This document shows, piece by piece, positions 7,586 to 16,579 of a DNA stretch of 55,513 nucleotides. Source of the stretch: Oscillospiraceae bacterium (GTDB lineage Bacteria > Bacillota > Clostridia > Oscillospirales > Ruminococcaceae); NCBI GenBank assembly GCA_021203065.1, contig JAJQBX010000032.1, positions 562,420 through 617,932 of the forward strand. Direction: 5' to 3'. The notes below the pieces were generated by a model. It was not told the DNA's origin. It saw only the letters and a list, made by a program, of their open reading frames with translations, and ran no database searches. Numbering within the stretch: the first letter of the stretch is position 1; each line of letters begins with the position of its first letter. The position numbers and the translations under genes were made by a program.

Positions 7586-8770
7586 ATGAAAAAGCTTTTG
7601 GCAATTATTATGGCGATTATTATGCTACTCTCACTTGTTTCCTGTGGAGACGTTCCGGTTGAAACAGTGTCTGACGATACTGAAACCACGGAGATGGTCA
7701 CCCCGGACGAGGTCGACAACGTTGAAATTGAAGTGGAAGAGATTTCAAATGAGGTCGTTAATGTCGTTGGATGGACTGACGAATATGACGACATGCCATA
7801 TCCGTTTGGAGCAAGCCACGAGGGTGACCCGGACTATTACTACTACCGGACTACAACTGACAGCTTTGCGGAAGCTGACAACTATTTCAGAAACTATTGT
7901 GGAGGCGAAGAATTCGATGCTTGGCTGAGCGAATACAGAAATTCCGGTTGCGTATATACGGCGATCGACGAATTCGCCAACGTCTACTCCTGCATAAAGT
8001 ATTTCGATATTCCCGAAGATGACGCAAGGGAAATCTTAGAGGGCATAGGAAGCTTTACGGACGATGAAATCGAGCTCATACTCTCTGATGATGCAGAAGC
8101 GGTTGCAAAGTATTTCGCCGCCGACACCGTTTTCAGAAAAGGAAAGAATATCTATTCCCTCTGCTGGATTTATAATCACTCTATCGAGGATTACAAGGAG
8201 TGTGGGCTGACATATAGCGATATGGCTATATCATTTCTGTACCTTGACAATGTGAACTTCACCGACGAGGCGGAGGAAGCTATTGAAGCAAAGGTTCAGA
8301 GATTTCTGAGCAGTGAGCTTGACCGGATGATCTGCAGTGAGGAATTAAAGAATATAGTCTCAGAATATACCACTCTCAGGAAGCTGTTTAGCACCGGATA
8401 TATGTCTTCATCATATGAAATGGTGGAAGTAGATGGGCACGAATATTACCAAGTCACCGATCAGAGATACAACACTTGGGAGGAATGGGAAGCTTACATC
8501 AGATACTGCTTTGCCGATGAATTGGCTGAGGAATACCTTAGTGATGATCTGTTTCTGAACGTGGATGGATATTTATATTGCAGTACAGGTGGTATCGGTT
8601 ATCCTTACACCGACGATTATACATACGAGCTTCTTACAAACGGCGATGGCGTCGCAACAGTCAGTGTGAGCATTCCGTCTGCTTGGGACGATGAAGAGCC
8701 GGATATAAGAACTCTGACACTTGTGCTTGATGAAGAGCACTGGAAGATTTCGGATATAGCTTATGAATAA
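7586..8770 (+). CDS. Lipoprotein, acidic, possibly IseA-like
   Basis: A 394-residue protein with a signal peptide ending LVSC, so Cys20 is the likely lipidated residue. A low-complexity Thr/Glu/Asp linker runs to about residue 60. The C-terminal 130 residues contain YYQVTDQRYNTWEEWEAYI and a following FADELAEEYL, a pattern reminiscent of the IseA (YoeB) DL-endopeptidase inhibitor family, which would place it in control of cell-wall hydrolysis; the middle region (80-260) is not recognised. This likeness is by eye and weak. It is a single-gene unit with its own promoter, and is bracketed by inverted copies of one terminator. Confidence 0.7.
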   Translation: MKKLLAIIMAIIMLLSLVSCGDVPVETVSDDTETTEMVTPDEVDNVEIEVEEISNEVVNVVGWTDEYDDMPYPFGASHEGDPDYYYYRTTTDSFAEADNYFRNYCGGEEFDAWLSEYRNSGCVYTAIDEFANVYSCIKYFDIPEDDAREILEGIGSFTDDEIELILSDDAEAVAKYFAADTVFRKGKNIYSLCWIYNHSIEDYKECGLTYSDMAISFLYLDNVNFTDEAEEAIEAKVQRFLSSELDRMICSEELKNIVSEYTTLRKLFSTGYMSSSYEMVEVDGHEYYQVTDQRYNTWEEWEAYIRYCFADELAEEYLSDDLFLNVDGYLYCSTGGIGYPYTDDYTYELLTNGDGVATVSVSIPSAWDDEEPDIRTLTLVLDEEHWKISDIAYE

Positions 8771-8780
8771 GCACAAATAT

Positions 8781-8814
8781 AAAGCACGGCATGAAGACCT
8801 CTGCCGTGCTTTTT
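8781..8814 (+). terminator. Terminator after the lipoprotein gene, inverted copy of the prfB terminator
   Basis: AAAGCACGGCA / TGCCGTGCTTTTT hairpin. Its reverse complement matches the prfB terminator, loop included, over 31 bases (7399-7429 against 8811-8781). It also lies 10 bases beyond the stop of the convergent serine hydrolase gene. Confidence 0.88.
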
Positions 8815-8823
8815 AATTGTGCA

Positions 8824-10002
8824 TTACAGATCTAAATCGCTTCTTACCGCATTGATAAGCTTTCTCGTCATGCCACAAGTGCCGCAGTCGACTCTTTGCA
8901 TGCCTATGAGGATCGTGAGACCGCTTTCGGGGCTGTTCGAGAAGTATGGTCCGAGCCAGCCGTCCCAGCCGTATTCGCCTTTTTCGGCGAATATAAGTGC
9001 CTGACCGGGGTCGACACAGTTGCGCATGAGGTTGCCGTAGCTGAAGCCCTGAAGCCCTTTCCAGTGCTCGCTGAGGTCTTTCTGCTGCCAAGGCATGAGG
9101 CTTGCTGAGGTCATGTACTTAACTGCAGCTTTTGAGAGGATTCTATGCCCGTTATATTCTCCGCCATTAAGGAGCATGGTAGCGAACTTGGCGTAGTCAT
9201 CGAGGGTGGAGCAAAGTCCTGCTCCGCCAGATTCAAATTCCGGAGGTCTGACCATCGAATATCTGATGCCGAGGTGGTTGCGGTCTTTGTCTTCCTCCTC
9301 GATGCACCATTTTTCGTAGTTGGTTCTGTAAATCTTTGAAAGCCTCGGCTGCTTCTCCGGAGGAACCCAGAAGCCGGTGTCGGTCATGCCGAGAGGTTCG
9401 AAAATCTCTTTCTCAAGGAATTCACCGAAGCGCATGCCGGAGATGAGTTCAACCACTGCGCCGAGAATATCTGCAGATGAGCCGTACATGAACTTCTCGC
9501 CCGGGTCGAAGCTGAGGTCGCACTGGGCAATTCTTCCCGCAAATTCCATAGTGGTCATCGGGTTGTCGCCGGTGAGCCTTTGCCCAAGCTCCCAGAAAAC
9601 CTCCGAAACCTGCTGTTCGGCAATGCCCTCGCCCGGATACGGGATGCCGGAGGTCATATTGAGAAGATCCTTGACCATTATCTCGTTCTGGGTCTTTACC
9701 CGCTTGCCGTCCTTATATGTATAGGCAGGCTTGAAGCCGGGGAAGAACCAGCAGAGGCAGTTTGAGATGTCCAAGAGTCCCCTGTCAGCCAAAATCATCA
9801 CGGCAGCGGCTGTTATCGGCTTAGTCATCGAGTAGAGACGCATTATGGTGTCACGGGAAAACGGGACTTTATTTTCCATATCTCTGTAGCCGAAATCCTC
9901 ATAGATAAGCTCCTTGCCATTTTGCAGGACAAGCATATTCACACCAGCAGTGAAGCGGTTATCCTCGCACTCAGAGCGCATTATTTCTTTATAATTATTC
10001 AT
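8824..10002 (-). CDS. Serine hydrolase, beta-lactamase class C / PBP-like family
   Basis: A 392-residue protein. The start at 10002 follows GGGAGG by six bases. It has the catalytic SxxK tetrad SMTK at 58-61 and the YxS motif YGS at 173-175, the two hallmarks of the family; the third box (HxG-like) would be near GEYGWDGWLG in the C-terminal third. No signal peptide is seen, so it appears cytoplasmic. The family includes esterases, D-aminopeptidases and carboxypeptidases; substrate cannot be assigned, and antibiotic resistance should not be assumed. Single-gene unit with its own promoter. Confidence 0.88.
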   Translation of the reverse strand: MNNYKEIMRSECEDNRFTAGVNMLVLQNGKELIYEDFGYRDMENKVPFSRDTIMRLYSMTKPITAAAVMILADRGLLDISNCLCWFFPGFKPAYTYKDGKRVKTQNEIMVKDLLNMTSGIPYPGEGIAEQQVSEVFWELGQRLTGDNPMTTMEFAGRIAQCDLSFDPGEKFMYGSSADILGAVVELISGMRFGEFLEKEIFEPLGMTDTGFWVPPEKQPRLSKIYRTNYEKWCIEEEDKDRNHLGIRYSMVRPPEFESGGAGLCSTLDDYAKFATMLLNGGEYNGHRILSKAAVKYMTSASLMPWQQKDLSEHWKGLQGFSYGNLMRNCVDPGQALIFAEKGEYGWDGWLGPYFSNSPESGLTILIGMQRVDCGTCGMTRKLINAVRSDLDL

Positions 10003-10034
10003 TTCTGACCTCCCAAAGTATTTAAGCTGGTTCA

Positions 10035-10063
10035 ATTATATACCCGTTCTGACCGTGTGTCAA
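10035..10063 (-). promoter_or_regulatory. Promoter of the serine hydrolase gene
   Basis: Minus strand TTGACA (10063-10058), 17-base spacer, TATAAT (10040-10035). Confidence 0.82.
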
Positions 10064-10082
10064 TGAAATTCTTTCGAAATAC

Positions 10083-10111
10083 TTGAAGTTGGGAGAGATT
10101 TGGTATACAAT
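10083..10111 (+). promoter_or_regulatory. Promoter of rnhA-cysteine desulfurase
   Basis: TTGAAG (10083-10088), 17-base spacer, TACAAT (10106-10111), 23 bases before the rnhA start. Confidence 0.7.
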
Positions 10112-10134
10112 TATCACTATTAGGTGGTGAAGAT

Positions 10135-10590
10135 TTGAAAACTGTTAATATATACACCGACGGGGCTTGCTCGGGAAATCCGGGAGCTGGAGGTTGGGGT
10201 GCTATACTGGAATATAAAGGCTTTAAGAAAGAGCTGAGCGGGGCGGAAGCTTCCACTACGAATAACCGGATGGAGCTTTCGGCGGCGGTTTATGCCCTTG
10301 AGGCATTGAACGAGCCCTGCAAGGTGATTCTGACGACTGATTCGCAATATCTCGTAAACGGGATGACAAAGGGCTGGGCGAAGTCTTGGAAGAAAAATGG
10401 CTGGATCAAGTCGGACAAGAAACCGGCTCTCAACTCCGATTTATGGGAAAGGCTTCTTGAGCTCGATAAGATTCATGATATTGAATTCGTCTGGGTGAAA
10501 GGGCATGCTGGGCATCCGGAAAACGAGAGATGCGACCGTCTGGCGGTCGGGGCATATACCAAGCTGAAAGAGGGACTTAAGAATGAATAA
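10135..10590 (+). CDS. rnhA: Ribonuclease HI
   Basis: A 151-residue RNase H that begins at TTG, with AGGTGG about eight bases upstream. All active-site residues are in place: Asp9 ([11 protein letters not shown]), Glu47 (NNRMEL), Asp69 ([11 protein letters not shown]), His124 and Asp134 ([15 protein letters not shown]). It degrades RNA in RNA-DNA hybrids, removing primers and R-loops. The full E. coli-like length includes the basic loop ([16 protein letters not shown]). It overlaps the next gene by 8 bases, so the two are co-transcribed and perhaps translationally coupled. Confidence 0.96.
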   Translation: MKTVNIYTDGACSGNPGAGGWGAILEYKGFKKELSGAEASTTNNRMELSAAVYALEALNEPCKVILTTDSQYLVNGMTKGWAKSWKKNGWIKSDKKPALNSDLWERLLELDKIHDIEFVWVKGHAGHPENERCDRLAVGAYTKLKEGLKNE

Positions 10591-11752
10591 GCGTTACATC
10601 TATGCCGACAACGCCGCAACTACCCGGGTTTCGGACAGCGTCCTTAGTGCCATGATGCCATATTTTCAGGAGAACTTTGCAAACCCGTCGGGGCTGTACT
10701 CCCCTGCCACTTCGGCAGCAAGAGCCGTGAGGCAGGCAAGAGCGGACATTGCGAAATGCCTTGGTGCTGAACCGGGAGAGGTGTCCTTCACCTCCTGCGG
10801 GACTGAGGCGGATAACTGGGCGATTAAGTCGGCTGTTGAGCTCACCAGCAAGAAAAGAATTATCACGTCACGGCTCGAGCACCATGCGGTCCTGAAAACC
10901 TGCGAATATCTCAGGGGCAAAGGCTATGAGATTACTTATCTGCCCTGTCCGGAAAACGGCATTATCGAACCAGAAGATTTGAAGAAAGCTATCGGAAACG
11001 ACGTTTCGGTTGTAAGCATTATGCTTGCAAATAACGAAATTGGCACGATTCAGAGGGTTTCCGAAATGGCGGAGATTTGCCACGAATATGGCGTACTCAT
11101 ACATACCGACGCAGTGCAGGCTATCGGGAATATCCCGGTCAATTTCAAGGCTCTGGGCGTCGATATGCTTTCCCTGTCAGGGCACAAGATTCATGCGCCC
11201 AAGGGCATCGGGGCTCTTGTAATTCGAAAAGGCATAAGTTTACCGTCATTCATTCACGGCGGTAAGCAAGAGCTCGGCAAGCGTGCCGGGACGGAGAATG
11301 TCCCCTACATAATGGGGCTTCGGCAAGCAATTTTAGATGCAACTATGGATATTCAGAAGCGTTCGGAATATGTTCTCAGCCTCCGGGAAAGGCTTATCGA
11401 CGGGCTTCTTAAAATTGAGATGACAAGGCTTAACGGCGACCGAGAGAACCGGTTTTCAGGCAATGCGAACATCTCGTTCTATGGGATTGAGGGCGAAAGC
11501 CTTGCCCTGCTTCTTGACATGAAAGGCGTCTGTGTCTCCTCCGGCTCAGCTTGCACCACGGGTGACACCGAACCGTCGCATGTTCTAAAGGCTATCGGGC
11601 TGACGGACGAATGGGCGAAAGGTGCACTGAGGATTACGCTTAATGAGGATAACACCGCCAGCGACGTTGACTATATTGTTGAGATGATTACAGAGATTGT
11701 GGGAAAGTTGAGGGAGTCGAGTACGCTGTGGAAACGAACGGTTGAACAGTAA
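10583..11752 (+). CDS. Cysteine desulfurase (NifS/IscS class I/II type)
   Basis: A 389-residue PLP enzyme that strips sulfur from cysteine for Fe-S clusters, thiamine or tRNA thiolation. The cofactor lysine is Lys202 in [11 protein letters not shown], the PLP-ring aspartate lies in HTDAVQ (Asp176), and the sulfur-accepting Cys324 sits in [10 protein letters not shown]. No iscU or nifU follows, so the sulfur acceptor is unknown; a second paralogue at 16580 is next to thiI. Overlaps rnhA by 8 bases. Its end abuts the convergent gene at 11753 without a spacer. Confidence 0.93.
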   Translation: MNKRYIYADNAATTRVSDSVLSAMMPYFQENFANPSGLYSPATSAARAVRQARADIAKCLGAEPGEVSFTSCGTEADNWAIKSAVELTSKKRIITSRLEHHAVLKTCEYLRGKGYEITYLPCPENGIIEPEDLKKAIGNDVSVVSIMLANNEIGTIQRVSEMAEICHEYGVLIHTDAVQAIGNIPVNFKALGVDMLSLSGHKIHAPKGIGALVIRKGISLPSFIHGGKQELGKRAGTENVPYIMGLRQAILDATMDIQKRSEYVLSLRERLIDGLLKIEMTRLNGDRENRFSGNANISFYGIEGESLALLLDMKGVCVSSGSACTTGDTEPSHVLKAIGLTDEWAKGALRITLNEDNTASDVDYIVEMITEIVGKLRESSTLWKRTVEQ

Positions 11753-12307
11753 TCAGAACGCCAGTTCAAACGTCATACTTTCGTCCAAGAATCTCGGGAA
11801 CATGCTGAAAGTTTTGCCGGATATATCATAGGTTGCTTCGACTGTAATCTGAGAATCGATTTCTCCTGTTATCAAAATCTCTGCTTCGAGGCGGTTGCCA
11901 CCGACACAGTTTATGACTGCACCGTTTTCGTTATAGCTGACTGAGGGTACAGAATATTCCTTTCCACTCGAACAGCTTGCCATGCGGCAGACAACGCCAT
12001 CGGGAAGATGAACACTTGCCTGCATGTTCTTAAGTGCATACGAATCGTCCGTCTCGCTCTGGTATAGCGATATTTTCAAGATATAGACATCATCAGAAAG
12101 AGGTTCAAGGCTGTAGCTGCACAAGAGCTCCGTGCTCCTGCCACTTTTCATGACAGTTTCGGAGGACAGAAGATAATCTACACCGTCGACAACCTGCTTT
12201 GGCTCGCCTACCGATTCGATTCTGTCGTATGCGAGAACTGCTATGACCGCTATAAGAACCACCACGAAAGCCACGCCTATGGCTATCAGCTTTTTAACTT
12301 TTAACAT
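11753..12307 (-). CDS. Membrane-anchored protein of unknown function
   Basis: A 184-residue protein with one N-terminal membrane helix (about residues 8-27) and an extracellular beta-rich domain. Two cysteines in CRMASC (about 107-112) and another in NCVGG could form disulfides. No family is recognised. It stands alone, with a promoter at 12340-12367 and a stop codon directly abutting the desulfurase gene on the other strand. Confidence 0.7.
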   Translation of the reverse strand: MLKVKKLIAIGVAFVVVLIAVIAVLAYDRIESVGEPKQVVDGVDYLLSSETVMKSGRSTELLCSYSLEPLSDDVYILKISLYQSETDDSYALKNMQASVHLPDGVVCRMASCSSGKEYSVPSVSYNENGAVINCVGGNRLEAEILITGEIDSQITVEATYDISGKTFSMFPRFLDESMTFELAF

Positions 12308-12339
12308 ACTATCTCCCCTTTAATCAGTCTATAATTGAT

Positions 12340-12367
12340 ATTATACCTGTATAAAACAATTTGTCAA
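12340..12367 (-). promoter_or_regulatory. Promoter of the gene at 11753-12307
   Basis: Minus strand TTGACA (12367-12362), 16-base spacer, TATAAT (12345-12340). Confidence 0.8.
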
Positions 12368-12414
12368 CGGAAGGCGGGAAATCTTAATCAAAAATTAAGA
12401 ATTACGCATTTATA

Positions 12415-12445
12415 AAGCCCCTGCATTTTCATGCAAGGGCTTTTT
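12415..12445. terminator. Terminator hairpin between two minus-strand genes
   Basis: AAGCCCCTGCA / TGCAAGGGCTT hairpin with five T on the plus side and a weaker CTTTATAAA run on the minus side. It lies just past the stop of the ABC transporter gene. Confidence 0.75.
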
Positions 12446-12461
12446 GCTACCGAATTATCAT

Positions 12462-14177
12462 TTATGTATTTGAAAGAGTATACAAAGAGTAAAACAGTCC
12501 GTTTTCCTGCATAAGGGTTGCAAAATCGCCCTGCTCTTCTATCCTGCCCTCTCTTAAGACGAAGATTTCATCGTATAGTTTCAATATGCTTTCTTCAAGC
12601 CTATGGGTTACGGTTACGCTGGTGACGTCGTCAAGATTGAGTATAGACTCATTGACGCTCTTGGCGGTTTCGGCATCGAGGGCGGCGGTGGCTTCATCTA
12701 CAAGAAGAACCGGAGTGCCTTTCAGGAGACACCTTGCAATAGAGATTCTCTGGCGTTCGCCTCCGGAAAGACCGTTGCCGTTTTCGCCACAGATATAGTC
12801 GTAGCCTTTCTCGGAAATAAGCTTGTCAAGACCGGCACGTTCGGCGGCAGTCTTAACCTCATTTTCGGGGAAATCGCCGAACATGGTGATATTGTTTTTG
12901 ATGGTATCGTTGAAGCAGAAGACGTCCTGACCGATAAGGCTCATGACATCATAAAGGCTGTCGGCATTGACATCTCTGAGCTCATGACCGTCAATAGTGA
13001 TGGAACCGGTATAGTCGGAATTTGCACCCATCAGGAGATTAAGAAGCGTAGACTTTCCGCTTCCTGACATGCCGACGATGGCATATCTGCCGCCTTTTTT
13101 GAGATCGAGATTGATGCCATTGAGGATAGTATCCTCGCCATAGCCGAACGATACGTCCTTGAGAGCGATTTCGTTATTAAGCTCACCCTCAATTTTCAAG
13201 CCGTCACTCCTGACATTCTCTTCTGCGACCTCGGACATCTTGACGACGAGAGCCTTGGCGGATTTGATTCCGGCGAAGAGCTGAGGAAGTTCACGTATCG
13301 GGCTGACGAGGTAATTTGCGCCGTTTGCAAATATAAGAACTGTGCCGACGGTAATGTTGCCTCTGAGTGCCAGAAAAGTTGCGACCGCAAAAAGTCCCAA
13401 CTGCATGAAAAGCGATGCGGCTGACGCAGAGACATACATAAGTCTTTGGTACCATCTGCGGGAGAATTTCTTATCTTCAAGCTGTTCGTTTTCGCTTGAA
13501 AAGACGGTTTTTACTCTCGATTCCGCCTTGAAGCTCTTGATGACTGAGAAGCCCCTGAGCAAGTCCTGTAGCGAGCCCACAAACTTCTCATTCTGTTCGC
13601 TGACGGCTTTTTCGTTTACAGCCATCCTGCCGCCCATTGAAATTGCGACTACGAGAGGAAGAATACAGAGAACTATCGAGACGACTGTCAGGACTGGGCT
13701 ATAGTACATCAGCAGGCAAAGCGTCGCAACGAAGAGGAACAGGTCAAAGACTACGTCGAAAATATTCGCAAGGTATTTGTCCTCGATTGCAGTCACGTCG
13801 TTTGTCAGAACTGAGAGGTATCTGCCGGTGTTTTCTTTTGAAAATGCCGAGATTGCCTTGGCGGTAAGCTTGCCATAGCAGAAGTTGCGATAATTTCTGA
13901 CGGCTTTCTGAATGAATCGGGCTTTTAATCTTCCCTCAAGTATTCCAAGCAGGAAGTACGCCGCTATTGTGGCTAAAATCAGAATTGAGACTTTGAGAAG
14001 CTGAGCTTCCGTTCCGTCGGTGATTATATCCAAAAGCTGACCTATCAGCACGGTTATTGAGAGATATGCGGCAGTTAAGAATGGTGTTATCAGCAGAACC
14101 GCTACGAATAATAGCTTGTTCCCCTTGTAGAAAGAGCGGAAGTAGTCTTTGCTCTTTGGGGCTGTTTGATTTTTCAT
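12462..14177 (-). CDS. ABC transporter, fused permease and ATPase (exporter type)
   Basis: A 571-residue half-transporter: six membrane helices in residues 1-310, then a nucleotide-binding domain with Walker A GMSGSGKST, signature LSGGERQRIS, and Walker B VLLVDEATAALD followed by the H-loop VTHRLE. Works as a homodimer, or as a heterodimer with a partner not in this window. Substrate is unknown; drug, peptide or lipid export are all possible. GGGAGG lies eight bases before the start. The promoter overlaps a 16-base palindrome, and an XRE regulator lies directly upstream, which suggests inducible expression. Confidence 0.92.
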   Translation of the reverse strand: MKNQTAPKSKDYFRSFYKGNKLLFVAVLLITPFLTAAYLSITVLIGQLLDIITDGTEAQLLKVSILILATIAAYFLLGILEGRLKARFIQKAVRNYRNFCYGKLTAKAISAFSKENTGRYLSVLTNDVTAIEDKYLANIFDVVFDLFLFVATLCLLMYYSPVLTVVSIVLCILPLVVAISMGGRMAVNEKAVSEQNEKFVGSLQDLLRGFSVIKSFKAESRVKTVFSSENEQLEDKKFSRRWYQRLMYVSASAASLFMQLGLFAVATFLALRGNITVGTVLIFANGANYLVSPIRELPQLFAGIKSAKALVVKMSEVAEENVRSDGLKIEGELNNEIALKDVSFGYGEDTILNGINLDLKKGGRYAIVGMSGSGKSTLLNLLMGANSDYTGSITIDGHELRDVNADSLYDVMSLIGQDVFCFNDTIKNNITMFGDFPENEVKTAAERAGLDKLISEKGYDYICGENGNGLSGGERQRISIARCLLKGTPVLLVDEATAALDAETAKSVNESILNLDDVTSVTVTHRLEESILKLYDEIFVLREGRIEEQGDFATLMQENGLFYSLYTLSNT

Positions 14178-14198
14178 TGTAATTCCTCCCGAGATTTA

Positions 14199-14246
14199 GT
14201 TAGCATATGCTAACCTGTATTATACACTATTTTTTTCTGGTGTCAA
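14199..14246 (-). promoter_or_regulatory. Promoter with palindromic operator upstream of the ABC exporter
   Basis: Minus strand TTGACA (14246-14241), 16-base spacer, TATAAT (14224-14219). The perfect palindrome GTTAGCATATGCTAAC (14199-14214) begins five bases after the -10 and so covers the transcription start, the usual position of a repressor operator (MarR, PadR, TetR or XRE type). Confidence 0.8.
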
Positions 14247-14254
14247 TAGGTGTT

Positions 14255-15121
14255 TTAAATTATTGGCTTTTTGCGGTTGTAGAAGGCGCAGTACATGGCA
14301 CTGTTGCGGAGCGAAACCCATCTGGCAAAGTAGAGAAATGGCACAAGTCCACAGCAATCATTCAGGGAATATGCCCGGATGGTTTTCGATTCGTACTCAA
14401 TGCTCATTGCGTCCAAAAGTCCGGCGGATTCGAGGTCCGAAAGAATTTCTTCAGCTTCGTCCTGAGAAATCCCTAATCCCTGCGAAACGGTTGAGGCATG
14501 GATATAGGTGCCATTAATGTAATCACCCGAAGCGAGCCAGAGAACTACCTTCATAGCATTCATTCTGCCGAGCGCTGCAAAAAGGCGGGTGTATTCCTCT
14601 TCGGTGGCAAGATTATGCTTGTAACCGCACTCAGGCTCCGGCAGAATCAGGGTCATTGGACAATCCTCTGCGAAGATGGAAAGCATGATGCCGCTGTCAT
14701 CTGCTACTAATGTGCGGAGCCACGATATGTCGTCACCGAAGCCCACCTTGGCATAAGCTGACGGACGAATCTGAAAAACGGTTTTGTCGCCTTCTATAAA
14801 GTTCTCCATCGGTTCAAGCCCCGAAAACATTGCCAGAGAGAGCGAAAACAGCTCATAAAGCCGCTTGTCGCCGGGGATGCTCGAAAGATAGTCCTTTATG
14901 GTGTCAGACATGGGCTTTGAATCGTGGGCACTCCTGCCGAAGAGCTCATCTATAGTGACGCCAAGCTTGTCAGCCAGAATCGGCAGGAGCATAACGTCTG
15001 GTGTGCCGCCGTTCTCCCACTTGCTGACCGCCTGAGCCGAAACGCCGACAGCGTCGCCGAGCTGTTCTTGGGTGAGTCCCCTGTTTCGTCTTAAGTCCGA
15101 AATTCTTTCGCCTATTGTCAT
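14255..15121 (-). CDS. XRE-family transcriptional regulator with a large effector domain
   Basis: A 288-residue protein. Residues 5-60 are a Cro/CI-type helix-turn-helix (LTQEQLGDAVGVSAQAVSKW). The next 120 residues look like an unassigned ligand or protein interaction domain. A possible second winged helix follows near 195-240 (GLGISQDEAEEILSDLESAG). Its gene is directly upstream of the ABC exporter but separated from it by that gene's own promoter and operator, so it is a candidate regulator. It carries its own promoter (15178-15206) with the palindrome ATCTCGAGAT between promoter and start. Confidence 0.85.
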   Translation of the reverse strand: MTIGERISDLRRNRGLTQEQLGDAVGVSAQAVSKWENGGTPDVMLLPILADKLGVTIDELFGRSAHDSKPMSDTIKDYLSSIPGDKRLYELFSLSLAMFSGLEPMENFIEGDKTVFQIRPSAYAKVGFGDDISWLRTLVADDSGIMLSIFAEDCPMTLILPEPECGYKHNLATEEEYTRLFAALGRMNAMKVVLWLASGDYINGTYIHASTVSQGLGISQDEAEEILSDLESAGLLDAMSIEYESKTIRAYSLNDCCGLVPFLYFARWVSLRNSAMYCAFYNRKKPII

Positions 15122-15140
15122 GATTGTAGCCGCCTTTCTT

Positions 15141-15206
15141 CCACGCAGTTGTGCGTGTGTTATCTCGAGATGGTTGTATTATAGCACAAACTTGGGTTGA
15201 GTGCAA
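15141..15206 (-). promoter_or_regulatory. Promoter, palindrome and leader hairpin of the XRE gene
   Basis: Minus strand TTGCAC (15206-15201), 17-base spacer, TATAAT (15183-15178). ATCTCGAGAT (15162-15171) follows as a likely operator, and CACGCA-GTTG-TGCGTG (about 15142-15157 on the plus strand) forms a leader hairpin. Confidence 0.7.
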
Positions 15207-15286
15207 CGGAGGGATTTTTGAAAAGATTCAACCGATAGTTGTATCAGTGCAAATAAAAATCCCCGCTTAAGTGGCAGGGACTTATC

Positions 15287-16399
15287 TCACTCGCCTGTTG
15301 CGGCGGAGTAGAGTTCAAAAATAATACTGTTCGACACCAGTGCGCCCTTGTCGGTGAGGGTGATGCGGTTGTCGATGAGGGTCAGAAAACCGGCGTCGGC
15401 ATAGAGAACGGCTTTCTTTACCACAGCTTCGGAATTGCCGCCGAAAGCGGACACTCTTTCCAAAGACAGCCCGTCGCTCAGCCGAAGAGAGAGCATAATG
15501 TATTCTTCAAGCTGGTCGGGAGAGGCGTCTTCGGTCAGCTCCGGCTGGGTTTCGGCTACTATGTAGGCTTTCAGGTCGTTTGGGACATAGAAGCGTTTGC
15601 CATTGAAAAGTGAATGGGCTGACGAGCCGAAGCCGAGGTAGTCCTCACCAGTCCAGTACTTCATGTTGTGGCGGGAGCGAAGACCCGATTTTGCGAAGTT
15701 CGAAATTTCGTATCTTTCATAGCCGACGGTTCTCAGCTCGTCACAGAGGGCGAGATACATATCGCAGACGGTGTCATCATTGGCGACAGACTTGCGGATT
15801 TCTTCTGAATCATAGGGAGTGCCATCCTCAATCTTGAGCATATAGCAGGAAATATGCGGGATTCCGATGCTTGTTAATTGCCAGCAGGATTCAAGGAGGC
15901 TTTCAACTGTCTGAAAAGGCGTTCCTATCATCAGATCGCAGGAGATATTCTCAAATCCGACACTTCTCGCCAAGTCGACAGCATTCAGGGCGGTTCTTGC
16001 GTCGTGAAGCCTGCCAAGAGCCCTGAGCTCGTTGTCGTTAAGAGACTGGACGCCGAATGAGAGGCGGTTTACGCCTGCCCGGTAGTAGCCGGAAAGGCTC
16101 TCGGAAGTGACCGACGAGGGATTTGCTTCCAAAGTTACCTCGCTTGAGGGCGAAAGGTTGAAGCTCTCCCGGACAGCTCCCATAATGTCATTTACATCAC
16201 GGGGAGCAAGAAGCGAGGGCGTTCCTCCTCCAAAATAAACTGTATCGCAAGGAAGCCGCATGTCACGGTATCTTCTGATATTTCGGATCAAAGCTTTGAC
16301 GTAATCGTTCTTAAGGCTTTCTCTGAAACCAATTGAGTAAAAAGCGCAATACGGGCACTTTCTCAGGCAGAACGGGATGTGGATGTATATACCGAGCAT
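15287..16399 (-). CDS. hemW: Radical SAM family heme chaperone HemW
   Basis: A 370-residue protein of the HemN/HemW family. The radical SAM cluster motif is Cys11-x3-Cys15-x2-Cys18 (CLRKCPYC) directly after IYIHIPF, followed by YFGGGTPSLL and LEANP, which are family signatures. The HemN-specific N-terminal extension needed for coproporphyrinogen oxidation is missing, so it is most likely the heme-binding chaperone HemW (formerly annotated HemN). It stands alone with a promoter at 16430-16458. Confidence 0.9.
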   Translation of the reverse strand: MLGIYIHIPFCLRKCPYCAFYSIGFRESLKNDYVKALIRNIRRYRDMRLPCDTVYFGGGTPSLLAPRDVNDIMGAVRESFNLSPSSEVTLEANPSSVTSESLSGYYRAGVNRLSFGVQSLNDNELRALGRLHDARTALNAVDLARSVGFENISCDLMIGTPFQTVESLLESCWQLTSIGIPHISCYMLKIEDGTPYDSEEIRKSVANDDTVCDMYLALCDELRTVGYERYEISNFAKSGLRSRHNMKYWTGEDYLGFGSSAHSLFNGKRFYVPNDLKAYIVAETQPELTEDASPDQLEEYIMLSLRLSDGLSLERVSAFGGNSEAVVKKAVLYADAGFLTLIDNRITLTDKGALVSNSIIFELYSAATGE

Positions 16400-16429
16400 G
16401 GAGGGTCTCCTTTCCTTTATTCTGATTTG

Positions 16430-16458
16430 ATTTTATCACAGAAAAACTGAATAATCAA
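16430..16458 (-). promoter_or_regulatory. Promoter of hemW
   Basis: Minus strand TTGATT (16458-16453), 17-base spacer, TAAAAT (16435-16430). Confidence 0.65.
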
Positions 16459-16498
16459 GCAACAAGACGATGGTTTTGTGAAACTTCGGCTTCAGGAA

Positions 16499-16527
16499 TT
16501 GATTTTTTTCGCAGCATGATGTATAAT
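16499..16527 (+). promoter_or_regulatory. Promoter of the cysteine desulfurase-thiI operon
   Basis: TTGATT (16499-16504), 17-base spacer, TATAAT (16522-16527). The -10 covers an upstream in-frame ATG at 16526, which therefore cannot be the start. Confidence 0.75.
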
Positions 16528-16579
16528 GAAAAAGTGTGTGGATACATGCAATAAATTGGGGGTTCAGATTGTATTAAGT

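Noticed and set aside
8824-10002. Beta-lactam resistance gene
   Set aside because: The SxxK/YxS fold is shared by many esterases and peptidases, and no signal peptide is present.
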